Shown here one piece after another: positions 22,166 through 35,643 of a stretch of DNA of 64,000 nt. Source of the stretch: Apostichopus japonicus (taxonomy: Eukaryota; Echinodermata; Holothuroidea; Aspidochirotida; Stichopodidae). Both the position numbers and the translations under genes were made by a program. The notes beneath the pieces are model-generated. The model did not search any database, was not told where the DNA came from, and saw nothing but the letters and a program-made list of their open reading frames with translations. Positions within the stretch are counted from its first letter, which is position 1. Each line of letters opens with the position of its first letter. Where the stretch lies: assembly GCF_037975245.1 (NCBI RefSeq), contig NC_092582.1, positions 10,828,001-10,892,000 of the forward strand. The letters run 5' to 3'.

Positions 22166-23487
22166 TCACAGCGAGTGCCTACATGGGAAGCTGTAAGTAT
22201 TAGTTAATCCACCTAATATCTCAGTCCATACAGTGGCGCGATGGCTTGGCGCACTGTACGAGCTGATGAGCGAGGCTCTCTTTTGCATCGGTGGTTCGAG
22301 TCCCCGGTGATGACGTCTTTTGCCGATCTTTCACAGCGAGTGCCTACATGGGGAGCTGTAAGTATTAGTTAATCCACCTAATATCTCAGTCCATACAGTG
22401 GCGCGATGGCTTGGCGCACTGTACGAGCTGATGAGCGAGGCTCTCTTTTGCATCGGTGGTTCGAGTCCCCGGTGATGACGTCTTTTGCCGATCTTTTACA
22501 GCGAGTGCCTACATGGGGAGCTGTAAGTATTAGTTAATCCACCTAATATCTCAGTCCATACAGTGGCGCGATGGCTTGGCGCACTGTACGAGCTGATGAG
22601 CGGGGCTCTCTTTTGCATCGGTGGTTCGAGTCCCCGGTGATGACGTCTTTTGCCGATCTTTCACAGCGAGTGCCTACATGGGGAGCTGTAAGTATTAGTT
22701 AATCCACCTAATATCTCAGTCCATACAGTGGCGCGATGGCTTGGCGCACTGTACGAGCTGATGAGCGGGGCTCTCTTTTGCATCGGTGGTTCGAGTCCCC
22801 GGTGATGACGTCTTTTGCCGATCTTTCACAGCGAGTGCCTACATGGGGAGCTGTAAGTATTAGTTAATCCACCTAATATCTCAGTCCATACAGTGGCGCG
22901 ATGGCTTGGCGCACTGTACGAGCTGATGAGCGGGGCTCTCTTTTGCATCGGTGGTTCGAGTCCCCGGTGATGACGTCTTTTGCCGATCTTTCACAGCGAG
23001 TGCCTACATGGGGAGCTGTAAGTATTAGTTAATCCACCTAATATCTCAGTCCATACAGTGGCGCGATGGCTTGGCGCACTGTACGAGCTGATGAGCGGGG
23101 CTCTCTTTTGCATCGGTGGTTCGAGTCCCCGGTGATGACGTCTTTTGCCGATCTTTCACAGCGAGTGCCTACATGGGGAGCTGTAAGTATTAGTTAATCC
23201 ACCTAATATCTCAGTCCATACAGTGGCGCGATGGCTTGGCGCACTGTACGAGCTGATGAGCGGGGCTCTCTTTTGCATCGGTGGTTCGAGTCCCCGGTGA
23301 TGACGTCTTTTGCCGATCTTTCACAGCGAGTGCCTACATGGGGAGCTGTAAGTATTAGTTAATCCACCTAATATCTCAGTCCATACAGTGGCGCGATGGC
23401 TTGGCGCACTGTACGAGCTGATGAGCGAGGCTCTCTTTTGCATCGGTGGTTCGAGTCCCCGGTGATGACGTCTTTTGCCGATCTTTC
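22166..23487 (+). repeat. GATCTTTCACAG (TC) sub-block with nested GCGGGG monomers
   Basis: TTTTACAG is changed to TTTCACAG in the monomers at 22166, 22331, and every 165 bp from 22661 to 23486, with one reversion near 22496. Five consecutive monomers (about 22601-23270) also carry GAGCGGGGCTC instead of GAGCGAGGCTC. The change shortens the second T4 run and strengthens the splice-acceptor-like CAG. Confidence 0.85.
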
Positions 23488-26400
23488 ACAGCGAGTGCCT
23501 ACATGGGGAGCTGTAAGTATTAGTTAATCCACCTAATATCTCAGTCCATACAGTGGCGCGATGGCTTGGCGCACTGTACGAGCTGATGAGCGAGGCTCTC
23601 TTTTGCATCGGTGGTTCGAGTCCCCGGTGATGACGTCTTTTGCCGATCTTGCACAGCGAGTGCCTACATGGGGAGCTGTAAGTATTAGTTAATCCACCTA
23701 ATATCTCAGTCCATACAGTGGCGCGATGGCTTGGCGCACTGTACGAGCTGATGAGCGAGGCTCTCTTTTGCATCGGTGGTTCGAGTCCCCGGTGATGACG
23801 TCTTTTGCCGATCTTGCACAGCGAGTGCCTACATGGGGAGCTGTAAGTATTAGTTAATCCACCTAATATCTCAGTCCATACAGTGGCGCGATGGCTTGGC
23901 GCACTGTACGAGCTGATGAGCGAGGCTCTCTTTTGCATCGGTGGTTCGAGTCCCCGGTGATGACGTCTTTTGCCGATCTTGCACAGCGAGTGCCTACATG
24001 GGGAGCTGTAAGTATTAGTTAATCCACCTAATATCTCAGTCCATACAGTGGCGCGATGGCTTGGCGCACTGTACGAGCTGATGAGCGAGGCTCTCTTTTG
24101 CATCGGTGGTTCGAGTCCCCGGTGATGACGTCTTTTGCCGATCTTGCACAGCGAGTGCCTACATGGGGAGCTGTAAGTATTAGTTAATCCACCTAATATC
24201 TCAGTCCATACAGTGGCGCGATGGCTTGGCGCACTGTACGAGCTGATGAGCGAGGCTCTCCTTTGCATCGGTGGTTCGAGTCCCCGGTGATGACGTCTTT
24301 TGCCGATCTTGCACAGCGAGTGCCTACATGGGGAGCTGTAAGTATTAGTTAATCCACCTAATATCTCAGTCCATACAGTGGCGCGATGGCTTGGCGCACT
24401 GTACGAGCTGATGAGCGAGGCTCTCTTTTGCATCGGTGGTTCGAGTCCCCGGTGATGACGTCTTTTGCCGATCTTGCACAGCGAGTGCCTACATGGGGAG
24501 CTGTAAGTATTAGTTAATCCACCTAATATCTCAGTCCATACAGTGGCGCGATGGCTTGGCGCACTGTACGAGCTGATGAGCGAGGCTCTCTTTTGCATCG
24601 GTGGTTCGAGTCCCCGGTGATGACGTCTTTTGCCGATCTTGCACAGCGAGTGCCTACATGGGGAGCTGTAAGTATTAGTTAATCCACCTAATATCTCAGT
24701 CCATACAGTGGCGCGATGGCTTGGCGCACTGTACGAGCTGATGAGCGAGGCTCTCTTTTGCATCGGTGGTTCGAGTCCCCGGTGATGACGTCTTTTGCCG
24801 ATCTTGCACAGCGAGTGCCTACATGGGGAGCTGTAAGTATTAGTTAATCCACCTAATATCTCAGTCCATACAGTGGCGCGATGGCTTGGCGCACTGTACG
24901 AGCTGATGAGCGAGGCTCTCTTTTGCATCGGTGGTTCGAGTCCCCGGTGATGACGTCTTTTGCCGATCTTGCACAGCGAGTGCCTACATGGGGAGCTGTA
25001 AGTATTAGTTAATCCACCTAATATCTCAGTCCATACAGTGGCGCGATGGCTTGGCGCACTGTACGAGCTGATGAGCGAGGCTCTCTTTTGCATCGGTGGT
25101 TCGAGTCCCCGGTGATGACGTCTTTTGCCGATCTTGCACAGCGAGTGCCTACATGGGGAGCTGTAAGTATTAGTTAATCCACCTAATATCTCAGTCCATA
25201 CAGTGGCGCGATGGCTTGGCGCACTGTACGAGCTGATGAGCGAGGCTCTCTTTTGCATCGGTGGTTCGAGTCCCCGGTGATGACGTCTTTTGCCGATCTT
25301 GCACAGCGAGTGCCTACATGGGGAGCTGTAAGTATTAGTTAATCCACCTAATATCTCAGTCCATACAGTGGCGCGATGGCTTGGCGCACTGTACGAGCTG
25401 ATGAGCGAGGCTCTCTTTTGCATCGGTGGTTCGAGTCCCCGGTGATGACGTCTTTTGCCGATCTTGCACAGCGAGTGCCTACATGGGGAGCTGTAAGTAT
25501 TAGTTAATCCACCTAATATCTCAGTCCATACAGTGGCGCGATGGCTTGGCGCACTGTACGAGCTGATGAGCGAGGCTCTCTTTTGCATCGGTGGTTCGAG
25601 TCCCCGGTGATGACGTCTTTTGCCGATCTTGCACAGCGAGTGCCTACATGGGGAGCTGTAAGTATTAGTTAATCCACCTAATATCTCAGTCCATACAGTG
25701 GCGCGATGGCTTGGCGCACTGTACGAGCTGATGAGCGAGGCTCTCTTTTGCATCGGTGGTTCGAGTCCCCGGTGATGACGTCTTTTGCCGATCTTGCACA
25801 GCGAGTGCCTACATGGGGAGCTGTAAGTATTAGTTAATCCACCTAATATCTCAGTCCATACAGTGGCGCGATGGCTTGGCGCACTGTACGAGCTGATGAG
25901 CGAGGCTCTCTTTTGCATCGGTGGTTCGAGTCCCCGGTGATGACGTCTTTTGCCGATCTTGCACAGCGAGTGCCTACATGGGGAGCTGTAAGTATTAGTT
26001 AATCCACCTAATATCTCAGTCCATACAGTGGCGCGATGGCTTGGCGCACTGTACGAGCTGATGAGCGAGGCTCTCTTTTGCATCGGTGGTTCGAGTCCCC
26101 GGTGATGACGTCTTTTGCCGATCTTGCACAGCGAGTGCCTACATGGGGAGCTGTAAGTATTAGTTAATCCACCTAATATCTCAGTCCATACAGTGGCGCG
26201 ATGGCTTGGCGCACTGTACGAGCTGATGAGCGAGGCTCTCTTTTGCATCGGTGGTTCGAGTCCCCGGTGATGACGTCTTTTGCCGATCTTGCACAGCGAG
26301 TGCCTACATGGGGAGCTGTAAGTATTAGTTAATCCACCTAATATCTCAGTCCATACAGTGGCGCGATGGCTTGGCGCACTGTACGAGCTGATGAGCGAGG

Positions 26401-28063
26401 CTCTCTTTTGCATCGGTGGTTCGAGTCCCCGGTGATGACGTCTTTTGCCGATCTTGCACAGCGAGTGCCTACATGGGGAGCTGTAAGTATTAGTTAATCC
26501 ACCTAATATCTCAGTCCATACAGTGGCGCGATGGCTTGGCGCACTGTACGAGCTGATGAGCGAGGCTCTCTTTTGCATCGGTGGTTCGAGTCCCCGGTGA
26601 TGACGTCTTTTGCCGATCTTGCACAGCGAGTGCCTACATGGGGAGCTGTAAGTATTAGTTAATCCACCTAATATCTCAGTCCATACAGTGGCGCGATGGC
26701 TTGGCGCACTGTACGAGCTGATGAGCGAGGCTCTCTTTTGCATCGGTGGTTCGAGTCCCCGGTGATGACGTCTTTTGCCGATCTTGCACAGCGAGTGCCT
26801 ACATGGGGAGCTGTAAGTATTAGTTAATCCACCTAATATCTCAGTCCATACAGTGGCGCGATGGCTTGGCGCACTGTACGAGCTGATGAGCGAGGCTCTC
26901 TTTTGCATCGGTGGTTCGAGTCCCCGGTGATGACGTCTTTTGCCGATCTTGCACAGCGAGTGCCTACATGGGGAGCTGTAAGTATTAGTTAATCCACCTA
27001 ATATCTCAGTCCATACAGTGGCGCGATGGCTTGGCGCACTGTACGAGCTGATGAGCGAGGCTCTCTTTTGCATCGGTGGTTCGAGTCCCCGGTGATGACG
27101 TCTTTTGCCGATCTTGCACAGCGAGTGCCTACATGGGGAGCTGTAAGTATTAGTTAATCCACCTAATATCTCAGTCCATACAGTGGCGCGATGGCTTGGC
27201 GCACTGTACGAGCTGATGAGCGAGGCTCTCTTTTGCATCGGTGGTTCGAGTCCCCGGTGATGACGTCTTTTGCCGATCTTGCACAGCGAGTGCCTACATG
27301 GGGAGCTGTAAGTATTAGTTAATCCACCTAATATCTCAGTCCATACAGTGGCGCGATGGCTTGGCGCACTGTACGAGCTGATGAGCGAGGCTCTCTTTTG
27401 CATCGGTGGTTCGAGTCCCCGGTGATGACGTCTTTTGCCGATCTTGCACAGCGAGTGCCTACATGGGGAGCTGTAAGTATTAGTTAATCCACCTAATATC
27501 TCAGTCCATACAGTGGCGCGATGGCTTGGCGCACTGTACGAGCTGATGAGCGAGGCTCTCTTTTGCATCGGTGGTTCGAGTCCCCGGTGATGACGTCTTT
27601 TGCCGATCTTGCACAGCGAGTGCCTACATGGGGAGCTGTAAGTATTAGTTAATCCACCTAATATCTCAGTCCATACAGTGGCGCGATGGCTTGGCGCACT
27701 GTACGAGCTGATGAGCGAGGCTCTCTTTTGCATCGGTGGTTCGAGTCCCCGGTGATGACGTCTTTTGCCGATCTTGCACAGCGAGTGCCTACATGGGGAG
27801 CTGTAAGTATTAGTTAATCCACCTAATATCTCAGTCCATACAGTGGCGCGATGGCTTGGCGCACTGTACGAGCTGATGAGCGAGGCTCTCTTTTGCATCG
27901 GTGGTTCGAGTCCCCGGTGATGACGTCTTTTGCCGATCTTGCACAGCGAGTGCCTACATGGGGAGCTGTAAGTATTAGTTAATCCACCTAATATCTCAGT
28001 CCATACAGTGGCGCGATGGCTTGGCGCACTGTACGAGCTGATGAGCGAGGCTCTCTTTTGCAT
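23486..28063 (-). other. Long open frame produced by the satellite; probably not a gene
   Basis: A minus-strand frame of 1,525 codons encodes 28 near-identical 55-residue repeats beginning MQKRASLISS and including LCKIGKRRHHRG. It exists because 165 bp is 55 codons and the frame's single stop in the consensus (CTG-TAA) or TC form (CTG-TGA) becomes TGC in the GC sub-block. It ends at the first TC monomer on each side. There is no promoter, no signal peptide and no change of codon use. The repeat is conserved equally at all codon positions because the DNA is homogenised, so there is no evidence of selection on the protein. One Q-K-R to Q-R-R change reflects the base at 24261. Confidence 0.85.
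23651..27942 (+). repeat. GATCTTGCACAG (GC) sub-block, 27 near-identical monomers
   Basis: Twenty-seven consecutive monomers carry TTGCACAG. The only other difference I see is one T-to-C change at 24261 (CTCTCCTTTG). Flanking monomers on both sides are of the TC type, so the GC form most likely arose from TC by one further change and was then amplified. The change removes the second T4 run and removes the one stop codon in a minus-strand frame. Confidence 0.9.
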
Positions 28064-28105
28064 CGGTGGTTCGAGTCCCCGGTGATGACGTCTTTTGCCG
28101 ATCTT

Positions 28106-31100
28106 TCACAGCGAGTGCCTACATGGGGAGCTGTAAGTATTAGTTAATCCACCTAATATCTCAGTCCATACAGTGGCGCGATGGCTTGGCGCACTGTACG
28201 AGCTGATGAGCGAGGCTCTCTTTTGCATCGGTGGTTCGAGTCCCCGGTGATGACGTCTTTTGCCGATCTTTCACAGCGAGTGCCTACATGGGGAGCTGTA
28301 AGTATTAGTTAATCCACCTAATATCTCAGTCCATACAGTGGCGCGATGGCTTGGCGCACTGTACGAGCTGATGAGCGAGGCTCTCTTTTGCATCGGTGGT
28401 TCGAGTCCCCGGTGATGACGTCTTTTGCCGATCTTTCACAGCGAGTGCCTACATGGGGAGCTGTAAGTATTAGTTAATCCACCTAATATCTCAGTCCATA
28501 CAGTGGCGCGATGGCTTGGCGCACTGTACGAGCTGATGAGCGAGGCTCTCTTTTGCATCGGTGGTTCGAGTCCCCGGTGATGACGTCTTTTGCCGATCTT
28601 TCACAGCGAGTGCCTACATGGGGAGCTGTAAGTATTAGTTAATCCACCTAATATCTCAGTCCATACAGTGGCGCGATGGCTTGGCGCACTGTACGAGCTG
28701 ATGAGCGAGGCTCTCTTTTGCATCGGTGGTTCGAGTCCCCGGTGATGACGTCTTTTGCCGATCTTTCACAGCGAGTGCCTACATGGGGAGCTGTAAGTAT
28801 TAGTTAATCCACCTAATATCTCAGTCCATACAGTGGCGCGATGGCTTGGCGCACTGTACGAGCTGATGAGCGAGGCTCTCTTTTGCATCGGTGGTTCGAG
28901 TCCCCGGTGATGACGTCTTTTGCCGATCTTTCACAGCGAGTGCCTACATGGGGAGCTGTAAGTATTAGTTAATCCACCTAATATCTCAGTCCATACAGTG
29001 GCGCGATGGCTTGGCGCACTGTACGAGCTGATGAGCGAGGCTCTCTTTTGCATCGGTGGTTCGAGTCCCCGGTGATGACGTCTTTTGCCGATCTTTCACA
29101 GCGAGTGCCTACATGGGGAGCTGTAAGTATTAGTTAATCCACCTAATATCTCAGTCCATACAGTGGCGCGATGGCTTGGCGCACTGTACGAGCTGATGAG
29201 CGAGGCTCTCTTTTGCATCGGTGGTTCGAGTCCCCGGTGATGACGTCTTTTGCCGATCTTTCACAGCGAGTGCCTACATGGGGAGCTGTAAGTATTAGTT
29301 AATCCACCTAACATCTCAGTCCATACAGTGGCGCGATGGCTTGGCGCACTGTACGAGCTGATGAGCGAGGCTCTCTTTTGCATCGGTGGTTCGAGTCCCC
29401 GGTGATGACGTCTTTTGCCGATCTTTCACAGCGAGTGCCTACATGGGGAGCTGTAAGTATTAGTTAATCCACCTAACATCTCAGTCCATACAGTGGCGCG
29501 ATGGCTTGGCGCACTGTACGAGCTGATGAGCGAGGCTCTCTTTTGCATCGGTGGTTCGAGTCCCCGGTGATGACGTCTTTTGCCGATCTTTCACAGCGAG
29601 TGCCTACATGGGGAGCTGTAAGTATTAGTTAATCCACCTAATATCTCAGTCCATACAGTGGCGCGATGGCTTGGCGCACTGTACGAGCTGATGAGCGAGG
29701 CTCTCTTTTGCATCGGTGGTTCGAGTCCCCGGTGATGACGTCTTTTGCCGATCTTTCACAGCGAGTGCCTACATGGGGAGCTGTAAGTATTAGTTAATCC
29801 ACCTAATATCTCAGTCCATACAGTGGCGCGATGGCTTGGCGCACTGTACGAGCTGATGAGCGAGGCTCTCTTTTGCATCGGTGGTTCGAGTCCCCGGTGA
29901 TGACGTCTTTTGCCGATCTTTCACAGCGAGTGCCTACATGGGGAGCTGTAAGTATTAGTTAATCCACCTAATATCTCAGTCCATACAGTGGCGCGATGGC
30001 TTGGCGCACTGTACGAGCTGATGAGCGGGGCTCTCTTTTGCATCGGTGGTTCGAGTCCCCGGTGATGACGTCTTTTGCCGATCTTTCACAGCGAGTGCCT
30101 ACATGGGGAGCTGTAAGTATTAGTTAATCCACCTAATATCTCAGTCCATACAGTGGCGCGATGGCTTGGCGCACTGTACGAGCTGATGAGCGGGGCTCTC
30201 TTTTGCATCGGTGGTTCGAGTCCCCGGTGATGACGTCTTTTGCCGATCTTTCACAGCGAGTGCCTACATGGGGAGCTGTAAGTATTAGTTAATCCACCTA
30301 ATATCTCAGTCCATACAGTGGCGCGATGGCTTGGCGCACTGTACGAGCTGATGAGCGAGGCTCTCTTTTGCATCGGTGGTTCGAGTCCCCGGTGATGACG
30401 TCTTTTGCCGATCTTTCACAGCGAGTGCCTACATGGGGAGCTGTAAGTATTAGTTAATCCACCTAATATCTCAGTCCATACAGTGGCGCGATGGCTTGGC
30501 GCACTGTACGAGCTGATGAGCGAGGCTCTCTTTTGCATCGGTGGTTCGAGTCCCCGGTGATGACGTCTTTTGCCGATCTTTCACAGCGAGTGCCTACATG
30601 GGGAGCTGTAAGTATTAGTTAATCCACCTAATATCTCAGTCCATACAGTGGCGCGATGGCTTGGCGCACTGTACGAGCTGATGAGCGAGGCTCTCTTTTG
30701 CATCGGTGGTTCGAGTCCCCGGTGATGACGTCTTTTGCCGATCTTTCACAGCGAGTGCCTACATGGGGAGCTGTAAGTATTAGTTAATCCACCTAATATC
30801 TCAGTCCATACAGTGGCGCGATGGCTTGGCGCACTGTACGAGCTGATGAGCGAGGCTCTCTTTTGCATCGGTGGTTCGAGTCCCCGGTGATGACGTCTTT
30901 TGCCGATCTTTCACAGCGAGTGCCTACATGGGGAGCTGTAAGTATTAGTTAATCCACCTAATATCTCAGTCCATACAGTGGCGCGATGGCTTGGCGCACT
31001 GTACGAGCTGATGAGCGAGGCTCTCTTTTGCATCGGTGGTTCGAGTCCCCGGTGATGACGTCTTTTGCCGATCTTTCACAGCGAGTGCCTACATGGGGAG

Positions 31101-31411
31101 CTGTAAGTATTAGTTAATCCACCTAATATCTCAGTCCATACAGTGGCGCGATGGCTTGGCGCACTGTACGAGCTGATGAGCGAGGCTCTCTTTTGCATCG
31201 GTGGTTCGAGTCCCCGGTGATGACGTCTTTTGCCGATCTTTCACAGCGAGTGCCTACATGGGGAGCTGTAAGTATTAGTTAATCCACCTAATATCTCAGT
31301 CCATACAGTGGCGCGATGGCTTGGCGCACTGTACGAGCTGATGAGCGAGGCTCTCTTTTGCATCGGTGGTTCGAGTCCCCGGTGATGACGTCTTTTGCCG
31401 ATCTTTCACAG
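28106..31411 (+). repeat. TC sub-block right of the GC block, 21 monomers
   Basis: TTTCACAG recurs every 165 bp from 28106 to 31406. Nested within it are two monomers with AACAT (29310, 29475) and two adjacent monomers with GCGGGG (near 30028 and 30193). Both nested variants also occur left of the GC block. Confidence 0.87.
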
Positions 31412-31641
31412 CGAGTGCCTACATGGGGAGCTGTAAGTATTAGTTAATCCACCTAATATCTCAGTCCATACAGTGGCGCGATGGCTTGGCGCACTGTACG
31501 AGCTGATGAGCGAGGCTCTCTTTTGCATCGGTGGTTCGAGTCCCCGGTGATGACGTCTTTTGCCGATCTTTTACAGCGAGTGCCTACATGGGGAGCTGTA
31601 AGTATTAGTTAATCCACCTAATATCTCAGTCCATACAGTGG

Positions 31642-31815
31642 GGCGATGGCTTGGCGCACTGTACGAGCTGATGAGCGAGGCTCTCTTTTGCATCGGTGGT
31701 TCGAGTCCCCGGTGATGACGTCTTTTGCCGATCTTTTACAGCGAGTGCCTACATGGGGAGCTGTAAGTATTAGTTAATCCACCTAATATCTCAGTCCATA
31801 CAGTGGGGCGATGGC
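31642..31815 (+). repeat. Pair of GTGGGGCG monomers
   Basis: Two adjacent monomers read CAGTGGGGCGATGG instead of CAGTGGCGCGATGG. This breaks one G-C pair of the D-stem-like hairpin. The second also has GAGACTCTC near 31845. Confidence 0.7.
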
Positions 31816-32113
31816 TTGGCGCACTGTACGAGCTGATGAGCGAGACTCTCTTTTGCATCGGTGGTTCGAGTCCCCGGTGATGACGTCTTTTGCCGATCTT
31901 TTACAGCGAGTGCCTACATGGGGAGCTGTAAGTATTAGTTAATCCACCTAATATCTCAGTCCATACAGTGGCGCGATGGCTTGGCGCACTGTACGAGCTG
32001 ATGAGCGAGGCTCTCTTTTGCATCGGTGGTTCGAGTCCCCGGTGATGACGTCTTTTGCCGATCTTTTACAGCGAGTGCCTACATGGGGAGCTGTAAGTAT
32101 TAGTTAATCCACC

Positions 32114-34754
32114 GAATATCTCAGTCCATACAGTGGCGCGATGGCTTGGCGCACTGTACGAGCTGATGAGCGAGGCTCTCTTTTGCATCGGTGGTTCGAG
32201 TCCCCGGTGATGACGTCTTTTGCCGATCTTTTACAGCGAGTGCCTACATGGGGAGCTGTAAGTATTAGTTAATCCACCGAATATCTCAGTCCATACAGTG
32301 GCGCGATGGCTTGGCGCACTGTACGAGCTGATGAGCGAGGCTCTCTTTTGCATCGGTGGTTCGAGTCCCCGGTGATGACGTCTTTTGCCGATCTTTTACA
32401 GCGAGTGCCTACATGGGGAGCTGTAAGTATTAGTTAATCCACCGAATATCTCAGTCCATACAGTGGCGCGATGGCTTGGCGCACTGTACGAGCTGATGAG
32501 CGAGGCTCTCTTTTGCATCGGTGGTTCGAGTCCCCGGTGATGACGTCTTTTGCCGATCTTTTACAGCGAGTGCCTACATGGGGAGCTGTAAGTATTAGTT
32601 AATCCACCGAATATCTCAGTCCATACAGTGGCGCGATGGCTTGGCGCACTGTACGAGCTGATGAGCGAGGCTCTCTTTTGCATCGGTGGTTCGAGTCCCC
32701 GGTGATGACGTCTTTTGCCGATCTTTTACAGCGAGTGCCTACATGGGGAGCTGTAAGTATTAGTTAATCCACCGAATATCTCAGTCCATACAGTGGCGCG
32801 ATGGCTTGGCGCACTGTACGAGCTGATGAGCGAGGCTCTCTTTTGCATCGGTGGTTCGAGTCCCCGGTGATGACGTCTTTTGCCGATCTTTTACAGCGAG
32901 TGCCTACATGGGGAGCTGTAAGTATTAGTTAATCCACCGAATATCTCAGTCCATACAGTGGCGCGATGGCTTGGCGCACTGTACGAGCTGATGAGCGAGG
33001 CTCTCTTTTGCATCGGTGGTTCGAGTCCCCGGTGATGACGTCTTTTGCCGATCTTTTACAGCGAGTGCCTACATGGGGAGCTGTAAGTATTAGTTAATCC
33101 ACCGAATATCTCAGTCCATACAGTGGCGCGATGGCTTGGCGCACTGTACGAGCTGATGAGCGAGGCTCTCTTTTGCATCGGTGGTTCGAGTCCCCGGTGA
33201 TGACGTCTTTTGCCGATCTTTTACAGCGAGTGCCTACATGGGGAGCTGTAAGTATTAGTTAATCCACCGAATATCTCAGTCCATACAGTGGCGCGATGGC
33301 TTGGCGCACTGTACGAGCTGATGAGCGAGGCTCTCTTTTGCATCGGTGGTTCGAGTCCCCGGTGATGACGTCTTTTGCCGATCTTTTACAGCGAGTGCCT
33401 ACATGGGGAGCTGTAAGTATTAGTTAATCCACCGAATATCTCAGTCCATACAGTGGCGCGATGGCTTGGCGCACTGTACGAGCTGATGAGCGAGGCTCTC
33501 TTTTGCATCGGTGGTTCGAGTCCCCGGTGATGACGTCTTTTGCCGATCTTTTACAGCGAGTGCCTACATGGGGAGCTGTAAGTATTAGTTAATCCACCGA
33601 ATATCTCAGTCCATACAGTGGCGCGATGGCTTGGCGCACTGTACGAGCTGATGAGCGAGGCTCTCTTTTGCATCGGTGGTTCGAGTCCCCGGTGATGACG
33701 TCTTTTGCCGATCTTTTACAGCGAGTGCCTACATGGGGAGCTGTAAGTATTAGTTAATCCACCGAATATCTCAGTCCATACAGTGGCGCGATGGCTTGGC
33801 GCACTGTACGAGCTGATGAGCGAGGCTCTCTTTTGCATCGGTGGTTCGAGTCCCCGGTGATGACGTCTTTTGCCGATCTTTTACAGCGAGTGCCTACATG
33901 GGGAGCTGTAAGTATTAGTTAATCCACCGAATATCTCAGTCCATACAGTGGCGCGATGGCTTGGCGCACTGTACGAGCTGATGAGCGAGGCTGTCTTTTG
34001 CATCGGTGGTTCGAGTCCCCGGTGATGACGTCTTTTGCCGATCTTTTACAGCGAGTGCCTACATGGGGAGCTGTAAGTATTAGTTAATCCACCGAATATC
34101 TCAGTCCATACAGTGGCGCGATGGCTTGGCGCACTGTACGAGCTGATGAGCGAGGCTGTCTTTTGCATCGGTGGTTCGAGTCCCCGGTGATGACGTCTTT
34201 TGCCGATCTTTTACAGCGAGTGCCTACATGGGGAGCTGTAAGTATTAGTTAATCCACCGAATATCTCAGTCCATACAGTGGCGCGATGGCTTGGCGCACT
34301 GTACGAGCTGATGAGCGAGGCTGTCTTTTGCATCGGTGGTTCGAGTCCCCGGTGATGACGTCTTTTGCCGATCTTTTACAGCGAGTGCCTACATGGGGAG
34401 CTGTAAGTATTAGTTAATCCACCGAATATCTCAGTCCATACAGTGGCGCGATGGCTTGGCGCACTGTACGAGCTGATGAGCGAGGCTGTCTTTTGCATCG
34501 GTGGTTCGAGTCCCCGGTGATGACGTCTTTTGCCGATCTTTTACAGCGAGTGCCTACATGGGAAGCTGTAAGTATTAGTTAATCCACCGAATATCTCAGT
34601 CCATACAGTGGCGCGATGGCTTGGCGCACTGTACGAGCTGATGAGCGAGGCTGTCTTTTGCATCGGTGGTTCGAGTCCCCGGTGATGACGTCTTTTGCCG
34701 ATCTTTTACAGCGAGTGCCTACATGGGGAGCTGTAAGTATTAGTTAATCCACCG
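32114..34754 (+). repeat. CCGAATAT sub-block, 17 monomers
   Basis: CCACCTAATAT becomes CCACCGAATAT in seventeen consecutive monomers. The same base marks everything after the assembly gap, so these may be related or converted segments. The last six monomers of the block also carry the CTGTC change. Confidence 0.87.
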
Positions 34755-35643
34755 AATATCTCAGTCCATACAGTGGCGCGATGGCTTGGCGCACTGTACG
34801 AGCTGATGAGCGAGGCTGTCTTTTGCATCGGTGGTTCGAGTCCCCGGTGATGACGTCTTTTGCCGATCTTTTACAGCGAGTGCCTACATGGGGAGCTGTA
34901 AGTATTAGTTAATCCACCTAATATCTCAGTCCATACAGTGGCGCGATGGCTTGGCGCACTGTACGAGCTGATGAGCGAGGCTGTCTTTTGCATCGGTGGT
35001 TCGAGTCCCCGGTGATGACGTCTTTTGCCGATCTTTTACAGCGAGTGCCTACATGGGGAGCTGTAAGTATTAGTTAATCCACCTAATATCTCAGTCCATA
35101 CAGTGGCGCGATGGCTTGGCGCACTGTACGAGCTGATGAGCGAGGCTGTCTTTTGCATCGGTGGTTCGAGTCCCCGGTGATGACGTCTTTTGCCGATCTT
35201 TTACAGCGAGTGCCTACATGGGGAGCTGTAAGTATTAGTTAATCCACCTAATATCTCAGTCCATACAGTGGCGCGATGGCTTGGCGCACTGTACGAGCTG
35301 ATGAGCGAGGCTGTCTTTTGCATCGGTGGTTCGAGTCCCCGGTGATGACGTCTTTTGCCGATCTTTTACAGCGAGTGCCTACATGGGGAGCTGTAAGTAT
35401 TAGTTAATCCACCTAATATCTCAGTCCATACAGTGGCGCGATGGCTTGGCGCACTGTACGAGCTGATGAGCGAGGCTGTCTTTTGCATCGGTGGTTCGAG
35501 TCCCCGGTGATGACGTCTTTTGCCGATCTTTTACAGCGAGTGCCTACATGGGGAGCTGTAAGTATTAGTTAATCCACCTAATATCTCAGTCCATACAGTG
35601 GCGCGATGGCTTGGCGCACTGTACGAGCTGATGAGCGAGGCTG
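33993..35643 (+). repeat. GAGGCTGTC sub-block, 11 monomers
   Basis: GAGGCTCTC becomes GAGGCTGTC in eleven consecutive monomers, overlapping the end of the CCGAATAT block and extending past it. It is followed by two monomers with CGAGCCCCC (35666, 35831). Confidence 0.85.

Noticed and set aside
23486-28063. A 1,525-residue minus-strand repeat protein as a real gene
   Set aside because: The frame is a direct consequence of a 165-bp period and one base change. It has no promoter, start context or selection signature, and it ends where the satellite variant changes.
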